Source: Spirochaetia bacterium UBA5550
Lineage (GTDB): Bacteria; Spirochaetota; UBA4802; UBA5550
Length of the DNA stretch: 13,649 bases
NCBI GenBank assembly: GCA_002425885.1
Contig: DINC01000137.1
Span: 1 to 13,649, forward strand
Direction of reading: 5' to 3'
A program made the position numbers and the translations under genes. The notes under the pieces are model-generated. The model saw only the letters and a program-made list of their open reading frames with translations. It did no database searches and had not been told where the DNA came from. Of the stretch, positions 6,958 to 13,649 are shown one piece after another. Position 1 is the first letter of the stretch, and each line of letters starts with the position of its first letter.

Positions 6958-7983
6958 ATGACTGAAGAGAATTACAGGGAAAGAAAAGAGGCACAGCAGA
7001 AAAAGTTTACGCAAACCGCAGACGGGAGGGTATGCCATGTCTGCTCTCACGTCAATGATGCAGATGCGATGTTCTGCGAAGAGTGCGGTGCCGGGTTTGA
7101 TAGTATTGATAAACCATGCCCTGTGTGCGGAGAGATGAACAGCGGCGTATACTGCGCGTTCTGCGGGTCCAACACAGAGGGTGTAATGTGCGGTGCATGT
7201 AATACAGTGCAGTATACAGATTTCTGCTCAAACTGCGGTGCCCCGGTTTCCGGTATGGCCCGTGAAATGGAGAGGTCGCTTGAAGCCCCTGCTGAACTGC
7301 AGGTAATGTCGCAGCAGGAGGCTGATGCGATTATTCAGGAGATTAATGGTGCACTTGCACCTGACATGCAGAAGGAGTACGAGAAGAAACGTCAGAGGCT
7401 GATCCTCCTGAAGGAGAAAGAGTACTTCGATTCAAGGGAGCAGAGAATTGAGGATTATAAAACTTCCGGTGCGCAGAAAGTAAAGCTTATCTCTGCCGAG
7501 GAGATGGCTCAGATTAAAAAGTCTGTGGAGAGACTGCGCGGATTTGTCGCTTCAGAGAGTGAGCGTGTTGATGAAGTTGTGAAAGTCAGGGAGGAGACCG
7601 CAAAAAAGGAAGATGAGGAGCGGCAGCGGCTTGAGTGTGAACGCAGGGAGCGGGAGATATATAACAACAGGATTGCAGGTATCTGGATATCAACTGATTC
7701 CCGCTGGATTGAAACAATGAAACTCACACTTTCCGGGAATTCACTTACAGGGAACAGTCACTGGAAAGCATTTGATGGCGGAGGCCGGGAGTGTGTCTTT
7801 ACACTTTCAGGTAAATGGGATGGTAACAACTTTCAGTTTCACAGTACGCGAATCAGGAATATATCAGGGGAATCAGGGAATTTTAGTTTCTGCGGTACGG
7901 TGAACGCCTCAGGTACAGTGCTGAACGGTTATTTCATAGATAATTCAAAAGAAAGAAAGCAGCAGATATTTGTTAAACAGTAA
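6958..7983 (+). CDS. Triple zinc-ribbon, coiled-coil protein with C-terminal beta domain
   Basis: This 341-residue protein has twelve cysteines in three CxxC...CxxC zinc ribbons: C26/C29/C40/C43, C54/C57/C66/C69 and C78/C81/C90/C93. A charged helical region, probably coiled coil, follows at about 117-235, rich in Glu, Lys and Arg. The last 105 residues (237-341) look all-beta, with W-I-S-T, a Gly/Asn-rich series of strands and no cysteine ligands. I do not recognise that last domain. Such ribbons in bacterial multi-domain proteins usually act as protein-contact modules, so an adaptor for the AAA+ machine of the next gene is an inference from position. Its AGGGTGA ribosome binding site spans the kinase stop codon, four bases between stop and start. 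Its stop overlaps the next start as TAATG, suggesting coupled translation. No signal peptide or membrane segment is visible, so it should be cytosolic. Confidence 0.8.
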   Translation: MTEENYRERKEAQQKKFTQTADGRVCHVCSHVNDADAMFCEECGAGFDSIDKPCPVCGEMNSGVYCAFCGSNTEGVMCGACNTVQYTDFCSNCGAPVSGMAREMERSLEAPAELQVMSQQEADAIIQEINGALAPDMQKEYEKKRQRLILLKEKEYFDSREQRIEDYKTSGAQKVKLISAEEMAQIKKSVERLRGFVASESERVDEVVKVREETAKKEDEERQRLECERREREIYNNRIAGIWISTDSRWIETMKLTLSGNSLTGNSHWKAFDGGGRECVFTLSGKWDGNNFQFHSTRIRNISGESGNFSFCGTVNASGTVLNGYFIDNSKERKQQIFVKQ

Positions 7984-10900
7984 TGGTGATAATAATGGAT
8001 ACACAGGGACAGCCGCAGAGTCAGTCAGTTCAGCAGCATGGAGCAGGAGCCCTTATCTGTCCTTCATGTAAAACGAAAAACCGTGCCATAGCGAAGTACT
8101 GCAAGGAGTGCGGTGAAATTATCAGGCGCGCGGAAACCGCTGATTGTACTTCACAGGGGAATGTTCAGGGACCTGACGGGATCGCAGGGCTTGATAATGT
8201 CAGCAAGAATATAAACGAAATTATTAACAGGGTAAAGATAATTAATGAGCGGAAGAGCAGGGGGCTCCCTGTGAATCCGCTATACCTGCATTCTGTATTC
8301 AAGGGTGATACCGGAACAGGTAAAACAATGATAGGCCGGTACTTTGCTTCCGAGTTCAGAAAGATCGGTGCGATTTCAAAGGGGACAATACTCGAAATTG
8401 ATAATGAAGCACTGAAACGTGAAGCGCAGAACCTGCAGTCTGCCATAGCTAAATGGATTGATAAGGCTCGCGGCGGTGTCCTCTTTTTTGATGAGATGCA
8501 TAAAAGTATTGAGAGTGTAGCAGCAATTGTAAAGGCTATGACAACAGCAGGTGATGATATAATCATCATCATGGCAGGGATAAAGGATCCCCTGGAAAAG
8601 TACTTTGAAGAAAACAGGGAGGACAAGCAGAGAATCGGCCTTATACTGGATTTTGATAATTATTCAGAGGATGACCTGCTTCAGATTGCGCTGATTAAAC
8701 TCCGCTCATTCAGGTTCACTGTATCAGATGATGCGGTTGAACTCCTCAGGGAGTATATCCGTGTCACCATGTATTCAGGGAAGAGCGAGTATAAAAACGG
8801 CTGGCTCATTGAAAGGGAGATAATCCCGAAAATACTTAACAGGCAGAGCAACAGGCTCGCTGAGTCAGGGAACTACACCGATAGCGATCTGGTGCAGATC
8901 ACAGCAGCTGATATCCCCGATGAAGGTATAAAGAAAAAGACCCCTGATGAAGTACTTGCCGCAATGGAAGACCTTGTGGGTATGGAGAACATCAAAAGTG
9001 AAATAAAGAAACTTGCGCATTCAATAAATATACGTAAAGAACAGCAGAATTCAGGGATTGAAGGAGCTGACTTCGGTGTGCACATGGTCTTCACGGGTAA
9101 TCCCGGAACAGGTAAAACAACAGTTGTCCGCATTGTGGGTGAACTCCTTAAAGCAATAGGAATTCTACCTTCAGGACATATTGTTGAAGTGGACAGGCGT
9201 GACCTTGTAGGGCAGTATATCGGAGAAACCGCACAGAAAACAGCTGCTGTTGTAAGCTCCGCAATGGGCGGGGTACTCTTTATTGATGAGGCCTACTCCC
9301 TCACACCTGAAGGTGGCGGGAAGGATTACGGGCAGGAGGCCATTGATACTGTCTTAAAGAGCATGGAGGATAACAGGGGGAAGTTCGTTGTAATAGCCGC
9401 AGGGTATAAGGACGAGATGGAGCGTTTCATCTCATCAAATCCGGGACTTAAAAGCAGGTTTACGAACTTCTTCCAGCTCGATGATTATAAGCCCGATGAA
9501 CTTTACAGCATATTCCGTATAATGGTTAAAAAGGCGGGATTTATACTTTCTGAAGAAGCCGGGATTAAGGCCCTTAATTCCCTTAAAGAGATATATAATA
9601 AGAGAGATAAAAAGTTCGCAAACGGAAGAACGGTACGGAACCTTTTCGAATCGATGATCAAGGAACAGGCATCACGTCTTTCATCAATAAATCCTGAAGA
9701 GAGAACTCCGGATACACTTAATGTCATAATGCCTGAGGATATCCCTTATACATTGCAGGAGCGGCTGTCTGTTGATGATATACTTTCACAGCTCGATTCG
9801 ATGGTGGGTATGGACAATATCAAGAAAGATGTGCGGGAGCTTGTTCTCTTTGCCAATACACAGATGAAGCGGGAGGAGATAGAGGAGCGGAGGTCAAACA
9901 TTGTACCTCACATTATCCTTACAGGAAATCCGGGAACCGGAAAGACCACTGTTGCAAGGATGATAGGTAAGCTGTTCAACAGCATCGGTATGCTCCCCTC
10001 TGACCATTTTATTGAAGTGGATAAGTCGGGGCTTGTTGCTCAGTATGTGGGACAGACATCACCGAAAGTCAATGGAGTTGTTGACCGTGCACTTGGCGGT
10101 GTACTCTTTATTGATGAGGCATATACTCTCACAAATGACGGACAGGGTGGAGGCTTCGGCCAGGAGGCCATTGACACTCTCATGAAGAGGATGGAGGATG
10201 ACAGGGGTAAATTTGTTGTCATTGCAGCAGGGTATAAAAAGGATATGGAGAGGTTCCTGAAGTCCAACTCCGGACTCCCCAGCAGGTTTACGCGAAAGTT
10301 TCATTTCGAGGATTACAACGCCGGTGAGCTTGAGCAGATATTCATGATCATAGCCTCATCTCAGGGATATAAGCTTGCTGAAAACGCAAAGCCTCTGCTC
10401 ACTACTGCATGCAGGAAAATGTATGATAACAGGGATGAAAACTTCGGTAACGGGAGGGATATCCGTAATCTCTTTGACAGTATACTGCTTAACCAGTCTG
10501 TAAGGCTTTCACGGGTTGGAGAGATCTCTGACAATTCACTCTACTCAATAATTGAAGCCTCAGACTTCCCGGTTGAAGAAAAGAAAGAGGACTCCCTTGA
10601 AGCAGCACTTGCCCGCCTTGATAAACTTACAGGTCTTGCATCCGTAAAAAAAGAGGTAAGGGAACTTATCAATTTTCTTAAAATTGAGAAACTCAGGAAT
10701 GATGGAGAAGGCTCATCCAGGATCGGGGGGCACTATATTTTTACAGGAAATCCCGGTACAGGGAAGACTACTGTGGCAAGGATCCTTTCCGATATATTCA
10801 AAAATATGGGGATGCTTTCAAAGGGGCACCTTGTAGAGAAAGACCGCAGCGGACTTGTGGGCCAGTATATTGGTGAAACGGCACAGAAAACGACTGCCGC

Positions 10901-11399
10901 AATAGATGAGGCAATGGGGGGAGTTTTCTTTGTTGATGAGGCTTATGCTTTAATCCCGGAGGAAGGGGGTAAAGATTTCGGGAAAGAGGCAGTTGATACA
11001 ATCCTGAAAAGGATGGAGGATGACAAGGGGAAATTCATTGTTATAGCAGCAGGTTATAAGAATGAGATGAAACGTTTCCTTAACAGCAATCCCGGACTCC
11101 CCTCAAGGTTCCAGAATACAATAGAGTTCGAGGACTATACCCCCGAAGAACTTATTTTTATATTTAAAGGGATGACTGCATCGAAGAAAATGATCATGAC
11201 ACCGGAGTTTGAGAGCAAACTTGTATCAGAACTGACCGGTCTTTATACTAACCGTGATGACAACTTCGCCAACGGCCGCACAGTGCGTAACCTTTTTGAA
11301 GCAGCACAGAAGAGGCAGTCAAGCCGGGTTGCAGGGATACCGTCCCTTAAAGCGGGAGACCCTGAATTATTTACATTTGAAGCGGAGGACCTTGTATGA
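7983..11399 (+). CDS. Four-module CbbX-type AAA+ ATPase with N-terminal zinc ribbon
   Basis: This 1138-residue protein has a zinc ribbon (C26/C29/C40/C43) followed by four AAA+ modules of the CbbX/CfqX (SpoVK, EccA-like) type, which form ring-shaped remodelling motors. Walker A boxes lie at 108-115 (GDTGTGKT), 372-379, 648-655 and 922-929 (GNPGTGKT in all three). Walker B acidic pairs are D170/E171, D435/E436, D711/E712 and D985/E986. Modules 2-4 carry the pore-loop tyrosine (Q-Y-[IV]-G), an SRF arginine finger (491-493, 767-769, 1041-1043) and a sensor-2 N-G-R motif. Module 1 has Walker A and B but no pore-loop aromatic, and its sensor 2 reads N-G-W, so it looks specialised. Most CbbX proteins have one module and hexamerise. 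Four in one chain is unusual. The first ATG overlaps the previous stop (TAATG); the ATG at 7995, with GGTG seven bases before it, is an alternative start. Confidence 0.9.
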   Translation: MVIIMDTQGQPQSQSVQQHGAGALICPSCKTKNRAIAKYCKECGEIIRRAETADCTSQGNVQGPDGIAGLDNVSKNINEIINRVKIINERKSRGLPVNPLYLHSVFKGDTGTGKTMIGRYFASEFRKIGAISKGTILEIDNEALKREAQNLQSAIAKWIDKARGGVLFFDEMHKSIESVAAIVKAMTTAGDDIIIIMAGIKDPLEKYFEENREDKQRIGLILDFDNYSEDDLLQIALIKLRSFRFTVSDDAVELLREYIRVTMYSGKSEYKNGWLIEREIIPKILNRQSNRLAESGNYTDSDLVQITAADIPDEGIKKKTPDEVLAAMEDLVGMENIKSEIKKLAHSINIRKEQQNSGIEGADFGVHMVFTGNPGTGKTTVVRIVGELLKAIGILPSGHIVEVDRRDLVGQYIGETAQKTAAVVSSAMGGVLFIDEAYSLTPEGGGKDYGQEAIDTVLKSMEDNRGKFVVIAAGYKDEMERFISSNPGLKSRFTNFFQLDDYKPDELYSIFRIMVKKAGFILSEEAGIKALNSLKEIYNKRDKKFANGRTVRNLFESMIKEQASRLSSINPEERTPDTLNVIMPEDIPYTLQERLSVDDILSQLDSMVGMDNIKKDVRELVLFANTQMKREEIEERRSNIVPHIILTGNPGTGKTTVARMIGKLFNSIGMLPSDHFIEVDKSGLVAQYVGQTSPKVNGVVDRALGGVLFIDEAYTLTNDGQGGGFGQEAIDTLMKRMEDDRGKFVVIAAGYKKDMERFLKSNSGLPSRFTRKFHFEDYNAGELEQIFMIIASSQGYKLAENAKPLLTTACRKMYDNRDENFGNGRDIRNLFDSILLNQSVRLSRVGEISDNSLYSIIEASDFPVEEKKEDSLEAALARLDKLTGLASVKKEVRELINFLKIEKLRNDGEGSSRIGGHYIFTGNPGTGKTTVARILSDIFKNMGMLSKGHLVEKDRSGLVGQYIGETAQKTTAAIDEAMGGVFFVDEAYALIPEEGGKDFGKEAVDTILKRMEDDKGKFIVIAAGYKNEMKRFLNSNPGLPSRFQNTIEFEDYTPEELIFIFKGMTASKKMIMTPEFESKLVSELTGLYTNRDDNFANGRTVRNLFEAAQKRQSSRVAGIPSLKAGDPELFTFEAEDLV
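8973..11333 (+). repeat. Three closely related AAA+ modules in tandem
   Basis: Modules 2, 3 and 4 (residues about 331-570, 607-845 and 881-1117) have Walker A boxes 276 and 274 residues apart and share long identical stretches such as GNPGTGKTTV and the FxVIAAGYK block. Their wobble bases differ widely, which points to old duplications held by selection on protein sequence. Modules 2 and 4 share GQYIGETAQKT exactly, while module 3 reads AQYVGQTSPK, so 2 and 4 seem closest. Confidence 0.8.
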
Positions 11400-11977
11400 T
11401 CTGCCCGAATAAAAAATGTCTTATTGAGATAGATGATGATTCAAAATTCTGCGACCAGTGCGGCTCGGAGATTCTGTTTTGCCCTAAGTGTAATACTCCC
11501 GGTACAGGGAAGTTTTGTGCAAAAGACGGTACAAGGCTCGAATCCCGCAGAAGCGATGATACTCAGAATGCAACACCGCAGCAGGGAACTTTACCGGAAT
11601 CTCAGGGTCAGACAGCAGGTAATGCAGAGCAGCCTCATGAAATTCCGCAGGGCGGAACAGCAGCATTTGATCTTAACAGCGGGACCGGGAGTGATGCGGT
11701 TACATTAATCCACTCCGGCGGGCTTGAACTGGTAATTAAAAATAGCGATATACTCGGCAGGGGGGAGGGGGCACATGCAGTGCAGCTTCAGGGCTTTAAA
11801 TTTCTCTCCCGCAAACATGCGGAATTAATTTTAAGGTCAGGAAGCTGGTTTATAAAGGATCTCGGCTCAACAAATAAAAGTAAACTGAATGGTGAGTTTC
11901 TTGAACCGCAGCGGGAGTATCCTGTTAAAAAAGGGGACTGTGTCATGCTTGCTGACCAGGAGTTTACAGTTAAATGA
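11396..11977 (+). CDS. Zinc-ribbon FHA-domain protein (phosphothreonine reader)
   Basis: This 193-residue protein should bind phosphothreonine peptides and so read the output of the operon's kinase. Residues 1-45 form two zinc ribbons. The first has C3/C8/C19/C22 with a wider first pair. The second has C29/C32/C41, with Asp44 where the fourth cysteine is expected. A Gln/Thr/Ser-rich linker (50-98) contains TAAFDLN (88-94), the motif repeated in the kinase N-terminus. The FHA domain (about 103-193) has the conserved G-R (121-122), S-R-K-H (138-141), G-S-T-N (157-160) and N-G (165-166). An N-terminal tail with a T-x-x-F motif before an FHA domain resembles GarA/OdhI, where the phosphorylated tail folds back on the domain; that parallel is inference. 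It overlaps the preceding gene by ATGA, with GGAGG seven bases before the start. Confidence 0.88.
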   Translation: MICPNKKCLIEIDDDSKFCDQCGSEILFCPKCNTPGTGKFCAKDGTRLESRRSDDTQNATPQQGTLPESQGQTAGNAEQPHEIPQGGTAAFDLNSGTGSDAVTLIHSGGLELVIKNSDILGRGEGAHAVQLQGFKFLSRKHAELILRSGSWFIKDLGSTNKSKLNGEFLEPQREYPVKKGDCVMLADQEFTVK

Positions 11978-12744
11978 AAATAGAATACTGCTGCATAACT
12001 GATAAGGGGACAGTAAGGAAAACCAATGAGGATTCCATTCTCTGTAATGGCGAAATTATAAACTTCCGGGATCACTATGAGTCTTCTGAAGTCATATCAG
12101 TGGAAGTTCAGGGGGATGCAGTATGCTTCTCTGTTGCTGACGGTATGGGTGGGCATGAGGCAGGTGAGATTGCAAGCCGTCTGACACTTGAAAAACTCTC
12201 TGAACAGATAAAGAAGAACGGTGTTTCTCTACTTAATGAAACTGATATGCTGAAGAGTGTTATAGAGACAATTCATGCAGAGATCACTGAGTTTGGTAAT
12301 GTGAGCGGTAAAAAGGGTATGGGCACGACTCTTGCCGGTGCAATCTTCAATGAAAATAAATTCATTGTTTTTAATGTGGGAGACTCAAGACTCTATACAT
12401 TCCGTGACGGATACCTTGCACAGAAGACCCGTGACCATTCATTGGCAGAGCAGATGGGGGGCAGTGTACCTAAGAACTATATAACAAGCAGCATCGGCGG
12501 CGGAATTAAGAATATTACAATTGATCTGTTTGATCTCACAGGTAAAGTGAAGAAGGATGATCTGGTAATAATATGCAGTGACGGCCTCACAGACATAAAC
12601 ATGGATATGTTTTATGATGAAATTGAATCATTGATACACAGCAATATTAATGATCTGAAAAAGGTCAACAGTGAACTCCTTGCATTTTCACTATCAAATG
12701 GCTCTTCTGATAATGTTTCGATAATTACGATAAAATTTTTCTGA
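11974..12744 (+). CDS. PP2C-family Ser/Thr protein phosphatase
   Basis: This 256-residue PPM/PP2C phosphatase removes phosphate from Ser/Thr with the help of two or more Mg/Mn ions. All the motifs are present: R15 and N-E-D (18-20), D-G-M-G-G-H (56-61), G-M-G-T-T (115-119), V-G-D-S-R (135-139), C-S-D-G (201-204) and S-D-N (245-247). The metal ligands D20, D56, D203 and D246 are intact, so it should be active. Its length is that of a bare catalytic domain, as in PstP-type bacterial enzymes, without a membrane segment. It overlaps the FHA gene by ATGA and has AGGAG eleven bases before the start. It most likely reverses the action of the MORN kinase on shared targets. It appears to be the last gene of the operon, though no clear terminator follows. 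Confidence 0.93.
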   Translation: MKIEYCCITDKGTVRKTNEDSILCNGEIINFRDHYESSEVISVEVQGDAVCFSVADGMGGHEAGEIASRLTLEKLSEQIKKNGVSLLNETDMLKSVIETIHAEITEFGNVSGKKGMGTTLAGAIFNENKFIVFNVGDSRLYTFRDGYLAQKTRDHSLAEQMGGSVPKNYITSSIGGGIKNITIDLFDLTGKVKKDDLVIICSDGLTDINMDMFYDEIESLIHSNINDLKKVNSELLAFSLSNGSSDNVSIITIKFF

Positions 12745-12816
12745 TAGACTTTTTTTCGAAGAACTTCAGTTTCTGTATTAATTCCTGTTTCAATAAATAA
12801 GAGGTGATCTTACCCG

Positions 12817-13614
12817 ATGATGAAACTATGCAGCATAGCAAGCAGCAGCAGCGGAAACTGCATTTATGTAGGGACTGACCGCACGCATATACTCATCGAC
12901 TCAGGGATAAGCTGCAAAAGAGTGAAATCCGGACTTGAGTCAATCGATGTTGATCCGGGGAGTATTGATGCAGTGCTCATAACTCACGAACACTCCGATC
13001 ACATCAGGGGACTTGGCGTACTATCAAGAAGATATAATATCCCGATTTACACAACTGAACTGACATGGCGCGCTGCTCTCTCATCGGGAACAGTTGGTGA
13101 GATTGATAAAACCCTTTTCCGGAAGATAATTCCTGACAATGATTTTATGATTAATGAACTTACAATTCATCCTTTCAAGACTTCCCATGATGCCGCAGAC
13201 CCTGTTTGCTACACATTTACGAAGGATAAAAAGAAGATCAGTGTTGCTACAGACCTTGGATGCTATAACAGCTACATCGCTGAAAAACTTAAAGGTTCCA
13301 ATGTGCTGTTTATTGAAGCAAACCATGATATAGAAATGCTGAAGAATGGCAGTTATCCTTTCTATCTGAAGAAGAGAATTTTAAGCGATAGAGGGCATCT
13401 TTCCAATGAAACGTCCGGCAGGCTCCTTACTGAACTGCTTCATGAAAAGCTACAGTACGTTATCCTCGGTCATTTAAGCAAAGAGAACAACCGCCCTGAG
13501 GTAGCAGATCAGACAGTCAGATCATGTCTTGAATTATCAGGATGTATACCCGGCACAAATATGAAACTCATTGTATCTGAAAAAGAGAGCATTTCGCCGC
13601 TTGTAGTGATTTAG
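12817..13614 (+). CDS. YycJ/WalJ-like metallo-beta-lactamase-fold hydrolase
   Basis: This 265-residue MBL-fold protein begins with the S-S-S-S-G-N-C strand typical of YycJ/WalJ-like proteins. It carries the metal motif H-E-H-S-D-H (57-62), T-S-H-D-A (122-126), an A-T-D-L-G segment providing the metal-bridging Asp, the R-G-H-L-S-N motif, and a late L-G-H-L-S-K-E-N-N segment. YycJ is reported as an exonuclease with roles in DNA repair and, through its operon, in cell-wall signalling in Bacillus and relatives. That is family knowledge not tested here. AGAGGTGAT stands about nine bases before the first ATG; the adjacent second ATG (12820) is an alternative. A 72-base gap separates it from the phosphatase gene, so it is probably a separate housekeeping gene, although read-through from the operon is possible. 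Confidence 0.88.
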   Translation: MMKLCSIASSSSGNCIYVGTDRTHILIDSGISCKRVKSGLESIDVDPGSIDAVLITHEHSDHIRGLGVLSRRYNIPIYTTELTWRAALSSGTVGEIDKTLFRKIIPDNDFMINELTIHPFKTSHDAADPVCYTFTKDKKKISVATDLGCYNSYIAEKLKGSNVLFIEANHDIEMLKNGSYPFYLKKRILSDRGHLSNETSGRLLTELLHEKLQYVILGHLSKENNRPEVADQTVRSCLELSGCIPGTNMKLIVSEKESISPLVVI

Positions 13615-13649
13615 TTCTGTATTAATTTTTCAACAATCTGAAGAAAGCC

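Noticed and set aside
6411..6959. 182-codon minus-strand frame antisense to the kinase C-terminus
   Set aside because: Its length is explained by the regular codon pattern of the MORN repeats on the sense strand; no independent evidence.
460..12744. Type VI or ESX secretion locus
   Set aside because: The kinase/FHA/PP2C trio and CbbX-type ATPase recall these systems, but no Tss sheath, baseplate, Hcp, VgrG, WXG100, EccC or EccD gene is present.
12758..12767. GAAG-AA-CTTC as a terminator after the phosphatase gene
   Set aside because: A two-base loop cannot form a stable hairpin, and the T-run precedes it, the wrong order for a plus-strand terminator.

Overview
The window is bacterial and gene-dense. 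Short Shine-Dalgarno-led genes, 4-nt ATGA overlaps and a good sigma70-type promoter all fit a bacterium of moderate GC. The last gene resembles YycJ/WalJ and the first two fragments belong to a DUF4258/YgiT pair. Both families are widespread in anaerobic and uncultured bacteria, so I cannot name a phylum. There are no rRNA or tRNA genes, CRISPR arrays or recognisable transposases.

Layout. (a) 2-309: the end of a DUF4258 (toxin-like) gene, then a YgiT-type zinc-finger (antitoxin-like) gene that has lost its N-terminal half. Both are too short to be obvious as ORFs. (b) 310-459: a short spacer with an imperfect inverted repeat. (c) 460-2562, minus strand: a VirD4/TraG-like coupling-protein ATPase with no membrane anchor and a C-terminal extension of about 260 residues; its promoter is visible. 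No other conjugation gene is present. (d) About 2575-3029: a divergent intergenic region. (e) 3030-12744: six plus-strand genes that look like one operon. They encode a membrane-anchored TPR-like protein, a membrane Ser/Thr kinase with MORN repeats, a protein with three zinc ribbons and a coiled coil, a giant four-module CbbX-type AAA+ ATPase led by a zinc ribbon, a zinc-ribbon FHA protein, and a PP2C phosphatase. (f) 12817-13614: a YycJ/WalJ-like metallo-beta-lactamase-fold hydrolase with its own ribosome binding site, probably a neighbouring housekeeping gene.

The interesting part is the six-gene operon. It holds a writer (kinase), a reader (FHA) and an eraser (PP2C) of Ser/Thr phosphorylation, an AAA+ remodelling machine, and zinc-ribbon modules at the front of three consecutive proteins. 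The last four genes are joined by stop/start overlaps, which suggests one assembly. The kinase N-terminus carries three copies, exactly 13 residues apart, of a T-x-x-[FI]-[ED]-L-N motif, and the same motif occurs just before the FHA domain of the FHA protein. This suggests a phosphothreonine-FHA docking or self-inhibition switch, similar in idea to GarA/OdhI. I do not recognise this combination as a named system. The closest known themes are the kinase/phosphatase/FHA trio of type VI secretion, TerY-P kinase/phosphatase modules of Ter loci, and the CbbX-like EccA of ESX secretion; none of their hallmark partners is here. The function is therefore open.
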